Below, one piece after another: positions 34,598-42,779 of a DNA stretch of 64,000 nucleotides. Origin of the DNA: Flavonifractor hominis (GTDB lineage: Bacteria > Bacillota > Clostridia > Oscillospirales > Oscillospiraceae); the NCBI RefSeq assembly GCF_040095835.1, contig NZ_JBBMFT010000001.1, forward strand, positions 558,001 to 622,000, read 5' to 3'. Made by a program: the position numbers and the translations under genes. The notes beneath the pieces are model-generated. The model made no database searches and had not been told where the DNA came from. It saw only the letters and a list, made by a program, of their open reading frames with translations. Positions within the stretch are counted from its first letter, which is position 1; each line of letters opens with the position of its first letter.

Positions 34598-36105
34598 GTG
34601 GCACTCACCCGCTTTTTGGCATCCTCCAGCGCCGAGCGAATGGTCTCAATGGCGGGACCGCTCAGGTTGCCGGTGGACTCGATCTCAGATACCACGTCGC
34701 TGTGTTCGTTCTCCATCTCCTGGGCAAAGTCCAGCAGGAAGCCGCGCACCTTGTCCAGGGGCACGTCGTCCACCAGACCGTTGGTAGCAGCATACAGGAT
34801 GATGGCCTGCCGGCTTACCGGCATGGGGTGGTACAGCGGCTGCTTCAGCAGCTCCAGCAGACGGCGGCCGTGGTCCAACGCCTGCTGGGTGGCCGGGTCC
34901 AGATCGGATGCAAACTGGGTAAAGACCTCCAGCTCCCGGAAGCGGGCCAGATCGATCCGCAGGGTACCGGCAGTCTTCTTAATGGCCCGTGTCTGGGCGG
35001 AGCCGCCCACACGGGAGACCGACAGGCCCACATTGACGGCGGGCCGCTGGCCGGCGAAGAACAGGTCGTTCTCCAGGTAGATCTGACCATCTGTGATGGA
35101 AATGACATTGGTTGGGATGTAGGCTGACACGTCGCCGGCCTGGGTCTCAATAATGGGCAGAGCGGTCATAGAGCCGCCGCCATACTCCTTGGTCAGGCGG
35201 CAGGCCCGCTCCAGCAGACGGGAGTGCAGATAAAACACGTCGCCGGGATAGGCCTCGCGGCCGGGAGAACGCTTGAGCAGCAGAGACAGGGTCCGGTAAG
35301 CCACTGCGTGCTTGCTCAGATCATCGTACACGATGAGCACATCCTTGCCGCGGCTCATGAAATATTCGCCCATGGCTGCGCCGGAGTAGGGTGCGATGTA
35401 CTGCAGGGGGGCAGACTCACTGGCGGTGGAGGAAACGATGATGGAGTAGTCCATGGCCCCGTGCTTCTTCAGGGTATCCTGAATACGGGCCACCGTGCTG
35501 GCCTTCTGACCAATGGCCACGTAGATGCAGATCACGTCCTGCCCCTTCTGGTTGAGAATGGTATCCACGGCAATGGCGGTCTTGCCGGTTTGCCGGTCGC
35601 CGATGATGAGCTCACGCTGGCCACGCCCGATGGGCACCATGGCATCAATGGCCAGGATGCCGGTCTGCAGAGGAACATTGACCGGCTCGCGGCTGACCAC
35701 ACCGCTGGCCTCGTGCTCAATGGGCCGTGTCTCCGTGGCGTTGATGGGGCCCAGGCCGTCAATGGGCTGGCCCAATACGTTTACTACCCGACCGACGAGT
35801 CCGTCGCCCACCGGCACATCGGCTGCGCGGCCGGTACGGCGCACCAGCGTCCCTTCCTTGACCCCGGCATCGCTGCCCAGCAGCACCACGCCCACGCTGT
35901 CCCGAGCCAGATTCATTACCATGCCCTTAACACCGGTATCCAACTCCACCAGCTCGCCGTATACCGCTTTGTCCAAGCCATAGACCGTGGCGATACCGTC
36001 ACCCACCTCCAGGACAGTACCGGTCTCATCCCGTCGCACGCGGGTATCATATCCCTGGATCTCCTCCCGCAGGATGGAGACGATCTCTTCCGGTTTGCTG
36101 TTCAT
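34585..36105 (-). CDS. atpA: F1 ATP synthase alpha subunit
   Basis: The non-catalytic nucleotide-binding subunit, 506 residues. The P-loop is IIGDRQTGKTAIAVD, and the signature PALNVGLSVSRVGGSAQ (seen as PAVNVGLSVSRVGGSAQ) is intact. It overlaps atpH by 4 nt at its start and atpG by 13 nt at its end, so translation is coupled along the operon. Confidence 0.97.
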   Translation of the reverse strand: MNSKPEEIVSILREEIQGYDTRVRRDETGTVLEVGDGIATVYGLDKAVYGELVELDTGVKGMVMNLARDSVGVVLLGSDAGVKEGTLVRRTGRAADVPVGDGLVGRVVNVLGQPIDGLGPINATETRPIEHEASGVVSREPVNVPLQTGILAIDAMVPIGRGQRELIIGDRQTGKTAIAVDTILNQKGQDVICIYVAIGQKASTVARIQDTLKKHGAMDYSIIVSSTASESAPLQYIAPYSGAAMGEYFMSRGKDVLIVYDDLSKHAVAYRTLSLLLKRSPGREAYPGDVFYLHSRLLERACRLTKEYGGGSMTALPIIETQAGDVSAYIPTNVISITDGQIYLENDLFFAGQRPAVNVGLSVSRVGGSAQTRAIKKTAGTLRIDLARFRELEVFTQFASDLDPATQQALDHGRRLLELLKQPLYHPMPVSRQAIILYAATNGLVDDVPLDKVRGFLLDFAQEMENEHSDVVSEIESTGNLSGPAIETIRSALEDAKKRVSATWQA

Positions 36106-36626
36106 GCCATTCGCCTCTCTTCCAATTGCCGGCCCAGGCCGGAGAGCGCCCCTCGGACACTCTTGTCATACCGCACGCCCTCGATCTCCAGCGTAAAGCC
36201 GCCCAGCAGAGACGGGTCGGTGCGGATCTCAAAAATCACATCCTGCTTGTGGTGGAGCCGGCACAAAGCACGGCGGAGCTTATCCAGCTCCGCCGCATCC
36301 GGCGCCCGTACACAGCTCAGGCGGCAACGGGCCATTCCCTTCTGCCGGAGCACCTCTTCATTAAAGGCTTCCAGAATCTCGGGCAGCAGGGTCATACGCC
36401 CTTTCTCCGCCAGCAGACGGTAAAAATTCAGCAGCAGTCCATGGCCGTCCAGAACCGGCAGACGGGCCAGGACCCGCGCCTTCTCCTGCCCCTGGATCGC
36501 GGGCGAACAAAGTGTCTGCCACAGCGTGGTATCGTCCATGAGAACGTGGGCAGTTTGCTCCAGTGTCTGCTCATCTGGACAGACGGAATAAAGCGCCAGA
36601 GCATAGCGGCGCGCCAGTTCGCTCAT
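36102..36626 (-). CDS. atpH: F1 ATP synthase delta subunit
   Basis: A 174-residue peripheral stalk subunit. It has the helical N-terminal domain (ARRYALALYSVCPDEQTLEQ) and the C-terminal signature DPSLLGGFTLEIEGVRYDKSVRG. It overlaps atpF and atpA by 4 nt each. Confidence 0.94.
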   Translation of the reverse strand: MSELARRYALALYSVCPDEQTLEQTAHVLMDDTTLWQTLCSPAIQGQEKARVLARLPVLDGHGLLLNFYRLLAEKGRMTLLPEILEAFNEEVLRQKGMARCRLSCVRAPDAAELDKLRRALCRLHHKQDVIFEIRTDPSLLGGFTLEIEGVRYDKSVRGALSGLGRQLEERRMA

Positions 36627-37111
36627 GCCTGCTCACCTACTTCCGAAAGAAAAGACTCCACCAGGTCCCGGTCGTCCGCGCTATCCATGGATTTCTGCGC
36701 TACCTTAGCCGCAGCCAGCAAGGCCAGAGAGGCCACTTCCTCCCGGGCGCCGCGGAGCATGTTCTCCCGCTCCGTGGCAATCTGGGCCTGCGCTTCACTG
36801 TGCACACGCTTGGCGTCGGTCTCAGCGTCGGCAAGCTTGGCCTCATAAACCCGCTGGCCCCGGTTCTGGGCCTCGGCTACGATGCGGGCGGCCTCCTGAT
36901 GGGCGTCGGTGAGCTTGGCCTCATATTCGCTGCGCAGCTCCTCGGCCTGGCGGCTGTTGCGCTCGGCTGAATCCAGTTCCTCTTTCACCAGCGCAGCCCG
37001 CTGCTCCAGCACGGCGTTGACCCGGCCAAAAAGAAGCTTGCGCAGGATCACATAGAGTACCAGCAGATTGATGATGGTAAATACAATGGTGGAAGGTTCA
37101 AATTCCAGCAT
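36623..37111 (-). CDS. atpF: Fo ATP synthase b subunit
   Basis: A 162-residue peripheral stalk protein with one N-terminal membrane helix (STIVFTIINLLVLYVILRKLLF) followed by a long charged helix rich in Glu, Ala and Arg. The start at 37111 is preferred, behind AAGGGGG; an ATG seven codons earlier would overlap that site. Confidence 0.94.
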   Translation of the reverse strand: MLEFEPSTIVFTIINLLVLYVILRKLLFGRVNAVLEQRAALVKEELDSAERNSRQAEELRSEYEAKLTDAHQEAARIVAEAQNRGQRVYEAKLADAETDAKRVHSEAQAQIATERENMLRGAREEVASLALLAAAKVAQKSMDSADDRDLVESFLSEVGEQA

Positions 37112-37124
37112 GGGGGACGCCCCC

Positions 37125-37343
37125 TTAACCAACGAAAATCACAAGCAGCGCGGTGATAAAGCCAAAGATGGCGGTACCTTCCGCCAGAGCACAGCCCATC
37201 AGCAGTGCGCTGTTGATCTTACCGGCCGCCTCCGGCTGGCGGGCAATGGCCTCGCTGGCCTTACCGGTGGCAAACCCAATTCCGATACCGGCGCCGATGC
37301 CGGTGAAAACCGCAATACCCGCAGCAATGATTCCCAGTGTCAT
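37125..37343 (-). CDS. atpE: Fo ATP synthase c subunit
   Basis: A 72-residue hairpin of two membrane helices forming the rotor ring. The polar loop is ARQPEA and the ion-binding carboxylate is E55 in CALAEGTAIF. Compared with the Na+-type Ilyobacter ring, the glutamine ligand position holds I22 and the serine next to the glutamate is G56, while the next threonine (T57) is kept. This suggests H+ rather than Na+ coupling; the coupling ion is an inference. A GGAGGAATT site precedes the start. Confidence 0.95.
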   Translation of the reverse strand: MTLGIIAAGIAVFTGIGAGIGIGFATGKASEAIARQPEAAGKINSALLMGCALAEGTAIFGFITALLVIFVG

Positions 37344-37372
37344 AATGAATTCCTCCTAAAACTAACAGTGGT

Positions 37373-38074
37373 TTACGCTTCCTCTTTGATCCCTTCACCA
37401 GTAAACAGCGTGGTGAGGAACACAAAGACGACGGTCTGGATCACTCCATCAAACAGGTCGAAGTAGAGACTGAACACGGCCGGCAGCACCACCGGCACCA
37501 GCAGCTTGACCATCTCCATAATGATGAAGGCGCCCAGAATATTGCCGAACAGACGCATACACAGCGCCAGAGGCCGTATGGCGATCTCCATCAGGTTGAT
37601 GGGCACAAGCAGCGGCATGGGTTCGGCGAACTTCTTCATTCCACCCAGAAGTCCGTTATAGCGGAACTGGGCCCCATAGATGAGCAGCATGCTCAGGATG
37701 GCCAGAGCGGCCGTCACGCTCACGTCTTTGGTAGGGGGTGTCAACCCAAAGATACCGATCAGGTTACACAGCCCGATGTACAGCGCCACCGTACCCAGCC
37801 AGGGAGCAAAGGGCCGCCAGTGGGCACCGATGTTTTCCTTGACAAAGCCGTTGAGAAACTGCACGGCGCTCTCCAGCACGATCTGAGCCTTGCCGGGATT
37901 GCGCACACTGAGTTTCCTGGTCAGCAGCAGTGACAGCACCACCAGTATGACCATGACGATCCAGCTGACCACCACCGACTCCCCCACCGGGATACCGCCC
38001 AGCACTGGAAGGGTGAACGCGGTCTTGTTCCCAAGCTCACTCACCAGGGATTCCTTGAATGCACCCAAACACAT
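37373..38074 (-). CDS. atpB: Fo ATP synthase a subunit
   Basis: A 233-residue membrane protein forming the ion half-channels. The conserved LVPINLMEIAIRPLALCMRLFGN segment contains the essential arginine, and the C-terminal helices follow. The ATG at 38074 is used; a GTG directly upstream is less likely. It is the first gene of the operon, and no atpI precedes it. Confidence 0.94.
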   Translation of the reverse strand: MCLGAFKESLVSELGNKTAFTLPVLGGIPVGESVVVSWIVMVILVVLSLLLTRKLSVRNPGKAQIVLESAVQFLNGFVKENIGAHWRPFAPWLGTVALYIGLCNLIGIFGLTPPTKDVSVTAALAILSMLLIYGAQFRYNGLLGGMKKFAEPMPLLVPINLMEIAIRPLALCMRLFGNILGAFIIMEMVKLLVPVVLPAVFSLYFDLFDGVIQTVVFVFLTTLFTGEGIKEEA

Positions 38075-38156
38075 CACCTCGTTTTCGCGTGGGCTATCTT
38101 ACGCCTGCGAAGAGAATTTGGGAATCCTTTTGAAAGTAAAAAAACTATTGAAACTC

Positions 38157-38639
38157 TCAGGCAAGCACCTTCCCCTCAGGGAAGGCGGTGCGGAACACCT
38201 TGCGCACCAGCGGGCCAGCAATCAGCAGCTGGAAGGGCAGGGCCATGATAAAATTCCGGGGAATATTGATCAGCCAGTGTACCGGCACACTTGCCCATGC
38301 GCCGGTATGGAACGCGCCCTCACAGGCGCCGTACAACGACATGATGATCACCATGGGCACCACCATGCAGCAGGACACACAGATCACCTTCTTCAGCGGC
38401 GTATCCTGGGGCTTGACCAGAAAACGGAAGGCAAAGCCTTTGGCCAGCTTGGACACCAGAAACCAGTCGCAGCACATGGCAAACACATAGGCTACCGGGA
38501 ATCCCAGCCAGCCAGCCTGGAATACTGCCAGGCTGAGGCCGCCCTGCTGGATCGCCACATTATAAAAACTCATCCACAGCACCATGACAAAACACATCAG
38601 TACCGTGTAAATCAAACTCTCTCGCTTATTCTGAGGCAT
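38157..38639 (-). CDS. DUF2798 family membrane protein
   Basis: A 160-residue protein with four predicted helices in two similar halves. MCFVMVLWMSFYNVAIQQGG and CCMVVPMVIIMSLYGACEGA each show the DUF2798 pattern of a helix followed by small residues. The function is unknown. It is transcribed towards atpB, with 82 nt between, and may be read into the atp operon, but its place there is not conserved as far as I know. A GAGAAGGAGAAG site precedes the start. Confidence 0.8.
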   Translation of the reverse strand: MPQNKRESLIYTVLMCFVMVLWMSFYNVAIQQGGLSLAVFQAGWLGFPVAYVFAMCCDWFLVSKLAKGFAFRFLVKPQDTPLKKVICVSCCMVVPMVIIMSLYGACEGAFHTGAWASVPVHWLINIPRNFIMALPFQLLIAGPLVRKVFRTAFPEGKVLA

Positions 38640-38806
38640 CGTATGCTTCTCCTTTCTCTCTTCCCCTCTTGATTTCCGGACACGGCCGAAGGGGAACGGT
38701 GGTTATTATACCCCATGGTTTTCCATCCTCGTAATTGTGGGTTTTTCTGAATCTCGGCCTTTAGGGGCAAACATTTCTTCTCCAACCTGACGGAACGTCC
38801 GTTGAT

Positions 38807-38835
38807 TTGACAGGATGAGAAAAATTTTTTATACT
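38807..38835 (+). promoter_or_regulatory. Promoter of the CitA/CitB-type two-component genes
   Basis: TTGACA (38807-38812) and TATACT (38830-38835) have 17-nt spacing, an exact match at -35 and 5 of 6 at -10. A short inverted repeat ACGGA-ACG-TCCGT (38790-38802) lies just upstream. Confidence 0.8.
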
Positions 38836-38862
38836 GATATTATTCGAAGGAGGTGTATCGCT

Positions 38863-40479
38863 ATGCCCGCACAGGTCAAGCGTTCCATCCGTGCCCAGCT
38901 GATGTGGATGAATCTGATCATCGTCACGGTCTCAGTGGCTCTTTCCCTGGCCGGAACCCTCTATCTTACCCTGCGGGGCGAGCAGGAGTCGCTGGATAAA
39001 AACCTGATCAACTCCGCCTGCATCCTCTCTCAGGTGCCGCTGGTGCGGGATGCCCTGACCGGCTCCGCCTCCTTTGAGGAACTGGCTGACTTTCTGGACG
39101 CGGCTACCACCCACACCTCCGATATCGATCTTATCCTGGTGGGCGATCTGAACGCCCGCCTCTGTTATGCCCCCGACCGTACTCTCATCGGCAGTCAGTA
39201 CACCGGAACCGCCCAGGCTGGTGCGCTGGCTGGAATCCCTCCCTATACCTCCAATGAAACCGGCCCCATGGGCTCAGACCACTCAGCCTATGCCCCCATT
39301 CTGGACACCAATGGAGACGTCATCGGCTTTGTGATCGTAGGGATCTATCTGCGCAGCATGACCCAGGTGGCCGTAACTACCGCCCTGCGCCTGATCCTCA
39401 TGGGTGCGTTGGCCGCAGTTCTGGGTTCCCTGCTGGCGCTGCGCCTGTCCCGGCGCATCAAGCAGTCCCTGCTGGGCTATGAGCCTGATGCGCTGGCCAA
39501 ACGGTTCCACCAGCGGGAGGACATTCTGGATGCACTGGAGGAAGGCATTCTGGCCATTGACCGGGACAGCAAGATCATCTTTCTCAATTCCTCTGCCGCT
39601 CAGATGCTCTCTCTGGACCAGGATACCTGTCTCAATCAGCCGCTGCATGCGGTCTATCCCCGCTCTACTCTGGATCGCATCCTGCGCACTGGTAAGGCGG
39701 AATACAATGTGAGCATGCGCTCACTGAAGCACGTACATGTACTGGCCGACCGTTTGCCCGTGTATGAAAACGGCCGTCTGGCCGGCGCGGTAAGCATTTT
39801 CCGGAACCGCACGGAGGTCACCCGCCTGGCCGATGACCTTACAGGGGTACGGCACATGGTGGATGCCATGCGGTCCTATACTCACGAATTCATGAACAAA
39901 CTCCACGTGATCCTGGGTCTGTTGCAGATCGGCCAGCCAGACCGCGCCCAGCAGTACATTATGGACACCACCCGCATCCAGCAGGAGGCGGTGGGGCGCA
40001 TCATGAACCAGATCAAGGAGCCGTCAGTGGCTGCTCTGCTGGTGGGAAAAACCAGCAGAGCCAACGAACTGGGCGTACGACTCACCCTGGATCGTGAGAG
40101 CGCCCTGAGTGAAGGGGCTGACTGGCTGCCTGCCGACGCCTACGTGACCATCCTAGGTAATCTCATCGAAAACGCCATCGAGGAACTCAGCCGCTCTCCT
40201 CGCAGCAACAAGGAGGTCACCGTCAGCATCCGCGAGGATGGCGAGAATCTGCTTTTGTGTGTGGAGGATACCGGGCCTGGTATTTCCGGTGATCTGAAGG
40301 GTCAGCTGTTCCAGCGCGGCGCTTCCACAAAGGGAAAGGGCCGGGGCACCGGATTATCCTTGGTCCAAGAGATCGTTGAGGCTTACCACGGCGAGATCCG
40401 CGTAGAGTCAGAGTCAGGTGTGGGCACCTCTTTTTTCATCAGTTTTCGCCGGGAAACGGCCCCGGCTATCAAGGAGTGA
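38863..40479 (+). CDS. CitA/DcuS-type sensor histidine kinase
   Basis: A 538-residue membrane sensor. A first membrane helix (~13-33), an extracytoplasmic domain (~35-165) and a second helix (~180-200) are followed by a PAS domain (ILDALEEGILAIDRDSKIIFLN). The dimerisation/phosphoacceptor segment is SYTHEFMNKLHVILGLLQIG. An HATPase domain follows with NLIENAIEEL, DTGPGIS and GTGLSLV. The ATG at 38863 follows AAGGAGGTGTATCGCT. This family senses dicarboxylates, citrate or related acids. The response regulator follows after 6 nt. Its target genes are not identified in the window. Confidence 0.93.
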   Translation: MPAQVKRSIRAQLMWMNLIIVTVSVALSLAGTLYLTLRGEQESLDKNLINSACILSQVPLVRDALTGSASFEELADFLDAATTHTSDIDLILVGDLNARLCYAPDRTLIGSQYTGTAQAGALAGIPPYTSNETGPMGSDHSAYAPILDTNGDVIGFVIVGIYLRSMTQVAVTTALRLILMGALAAVLGSLLALRLSRRIKQSLLGYEPDALAKRFHQREDILDALEEGILAIDRDSKIIFLNSSAAQMLSLDQDTCLNQPLHAVYPRSTLDRILRTGKAEYNVSMRSLKHVHVLADRLPVYENGRLAGAVSIFRNRTEVTRLADDLTGVRHMVDAMRSYTHEFMNKLHVILGLLQIGQPDRAQQYIMDTTRIQQEAVGRIMNQIKEPSVAALLVGKTSRANELGVRLTLDRESALSEGADWLPADAYVTILGNLIENAIEELSRSPRSNKEVTVSIREDGENLLLCVEDTGPGISGDLKGQLFQRGASTKGKGRGTGLSLVQEIVEAYHGEIRVESESGVGTSFFISFRRETAPAIKE

Positions 40480-40485
40480 TTTTGG

Positions 40486-41190
40486 TTGTATCAAGTGGTC
40501 ATCGTGGAGGACGATCCCATGGTCGCCCTGCTGGACCGGACCTTTGCGGAAAAAGATACCCGTTTTCAGGTGATCCAGTCTTTTCAAAATGGACAGAGCG
40601 CGCTGGATTGGCTTTTGGAACATCAGGCAGACCTGCTGATTCTGGATGTGTACATGCCTCAGCTGACCGGATTGGAACTGCTCCATGCCCTGCGTGCGGA
40701 AGGGGTCCAGCTGGACGCTATCATGGTCACCGCCGCCAACGACGTACAAACGGTAGATGCACTGCTCAAGCTGGGTGTGGTGGACTATCTGGTCAAACCA
40801 TTTACCGTGGAGCGGTTCCAGCAGGCACTGGACGCCTTTTGCCGACATCGGGCCGCCATGGCAGGCAGTGCCGTGGATCAGGATACATTGGATCGGCTCT
40901 TTCCCGCCTCCAGTCTCACTGGAGAGCACACCCCGCCCAAAGGGATGCAGGAGGCTACGCTGGAACGGATCCGCAGCTGTCTGCGTACCGCGCCGGAACA
41001 GGGCCTGCCCAGCGAGACCCTTTCCCGCCAAACTGGGCTGTCGGTGGTGACGGTACGGCGTTATGTGAGCTATCTGGTGGAACACGGCGAAGCGGCCAGC
41101 ACTGTCAATTACGATACCGGCGGGCGGCCCTGTCGCCTGTATCACGCCACACAATTCATCCATCCGCCTGCACCGCAGGCAAATGAATAA
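40486..41190 (+). CDS. CitB/DcuR-type response regulator
   Basis: A 234-residue protein starting at a TTG codon behind AAGGAG. The receiver domain (~1-120) has VVIVEDD, the phosphoacceptor LLILDVYMP and LVKPF. The C-terminal domain has the LSRQTGLSVVTVRRYVSYLVE recognition helix of the CitB/DctR family and VNYDTGGRPCRLY. It pairs with the preceding kinase. Confidence 0.93.
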   Translation: MYQVVIVEDDPMVALLDRTFAEKDTRFQVIQSFQNGQSALDWLLEHQADLLILDVYMPQLTGLELLHALRAEGVQLDAIMVTAANDVQTVDALLKLGVVDYLVKPFTVERFQQALDAFCRHRAAMAGSAVDQDTLDRLFPASSLTGEHTPPKGMQEATLERIRSCLRTAPEQGLPSETLSRQTGLSVVTVRRYVSYLVEHGEAASTVNYDTGGRPCRLYHATQFIHPPAPQANE

Positions 41191-41229
41191 CCGGAGGGGC
41201 GCCCGACTGAGTCGGGCGCCCCTCCGGTT
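41189..41229. terminator. Bidirectional terminator, 19-bp stem
   Basis: A near-perfect 19-bp stem (41189-41207/41211-41229) with a TGA loop overlaps the response-regulator stop and is followed by CATTTTT. It separates it from the convergent cardiolipin synthase gene. Confidence 0.9.
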
Positions 41230-41234
41230 CATTT

Positions 41235-42779
41235 TTACAGCAGCGGAGCCATGACGCGCAGGATGGAGCGAAACAGCCGTCGGGCCCAGGAATGGTCCAG
41301 GCACTGCTCCAGTGTAATGGGCAGGCACTTCTCCTGGGTGGCCAGAAAATCCGCCTTGACCGCCAGTACGCTGGGGTCATGGCACAGCCATACCGCATCC
41401 TCGAAATGCAAAAACATGCTGCGGTAATCCAGATTGATGGATCCCACCACCGCATAGAGGTCATCCACCACCATGTTTTTGGCGTGGACAAAGCCAGGCA
41501 CATACTCAAAGATCTTTACCCCCGCCTCCAGCAGCGACTCATAGTGGGCGCGGGTCAGTTCGAATACCAGGGGCTTGTCCGGGATATGAGGCGTCATGAT
41601 ACGAACATCCACTCCGGATTTGGCTGCATTGCACAGCGCAGTATTCACGCTGTCGCTGATGATAAGATAAGGCGTCATGGCATAGATATAATGTTTGGCC
41701 TTGCTGATGAGGTTCAGATACACGGTCTCCCCCACCGCTTCCTCATCCAGGGGGTTGTCCGCATAGGGCTGGACATAATGATCTGATCCCAGTGCCGCCT
41801 CAGGCGGCAAACGTTCCGGCCGGAAACTGCTGTAATCTTCTTCCACGTCCCGGATATATTCCCACATGGTAAGAAACATTACCGTCATGCTCCATACGGC
41901 CTCTCCTTTGAGCAGAATGGCGCTGTCCTTCCAGTGTCCAAAGCGGATGGTACGGTTGATATATTCGTCGGCCAGGTTGATGCCGCCGGTAAAAGCCGTG
42001 TGCCCATCGATAATGCAGAACTTCCGGTGATCCCGGTTGTTCATGCGAATGGAGATAATGGGCTTAAACCGGTTAAAAAAGCAGCAAGGAATGCCGGTCT
42101 CCCGCTCAAACTTCTTTGCGTAGTTCATAGGCAGTGTATTCAGCGACCCCACATCATCATAGATGACCCGCACATCCACTCCTGCGGCATGCCGCTCTTT
42201 CAGGATTTCCACGATGGAGTCCCAAAACACACCGGGCCCAATAATGAAATATTCCAGGAAAATGTAGTGCTGTGCCTTCCGCAGTTCCTCCAGCATAACA
42301 GGGAATACGTCGTCCCCCAGAGCAAAATACTGCGTATAGGTGTTGCGGTACACCGGGCAGCGGGCATATTGCTCCAGGTAGCGGGCCTGGTTGACCGCAT
42401 CGGCACCAAATCGCTTGAGTTCATCGGCCTTGAAGTCCCGTTCCAGTTGTTCCAGCATGGTACGGTCCATTCCCTGCATCTTCCGCCGCTTGCGGGCCGA
42501 GAGCTTGTTGCCGCCGCAGAGCAGATAGACCAGCCAGCCAAACGCCGGGAAAAGCAGAATGGGGATGATCCAGGCGATTTTGTACCCCGGGTCGGTCTGG
42601 CGGCTGACGATAACCAGAACAGCCAACAGAGATAATACCACACAGCCCCAGTAGGCATAGATAAAATCGCTGGAAAACCACAGCATATAGAGCAGCAGCA
42701 CCGCAGCCTGTAGCGCAATGAGCAGCGCCACGATCACCCGCCGCTGAAAGAGAATCGATGCCAGTTTTTTAATGTTCAT
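41235..42779 (-). CDS. cls: Cardiolipin synthase (phospholipase D family)
   Basis: A 514-residue membrane enzyme that joins two phosphatidylglycerol molecules to cardiolipin and glycerol. Two N-terminal helices (~15-60) precede the catalytic part. Two HKD motifs are present: HRKFCIIDGHTAFTGG and HAKNMVVDDLYAVVGSINLD. The ATG at 42779 overlaps the dnaE stop by 4 nt (ATGA), so the two are coupled. A longer in-frame upstream extension would lie inside dnaE and is rejected. Confidence 0.93.
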   Translation of the reverse strand: MNIKKLASILFQRRVIVALLIALQAAVLLLYMLWFSSDFIYAYWGCVVLSLLAVLVIVSRQTDPGYKIAWIIPILLFPAFGWLVYLLCGGNKLSARKRRKMQGMDRTMLEQLERDFKADELKRFGADAVNQARYLEQYARCPVYRNTYTQYFALGDDVFPVMLEELRKAQHYIFLEYFIIGPGVFWDSIVEILKERHAAGVDVRVIYDDVGSLNTLPMNYAKKFERETGIPCCFFNRFKPIISIRMNNRDHRKFCIIDGHTAFTGGINLADEYINRTIRFGHWKDSAILLKGEAVWSMTVMFLTMWEYIRDVEEDYSSFRPERLPPEAALGSDHYVQPYADNPLDEEAVGETVYLNLISKAKHYIYAMTPYLIISDSVNTALCNAAKSGVDVRIMTPHIPDKPLVFELTRAHYESLLEAGVKIFEYVPGFVHAKNMVVDDLYAVVGSINLDYRSMFLHFEDAVWLCHDPSVLAVKADFLATQEKCLPITLEQCLDHSWARRLFRSILRVMAPLL

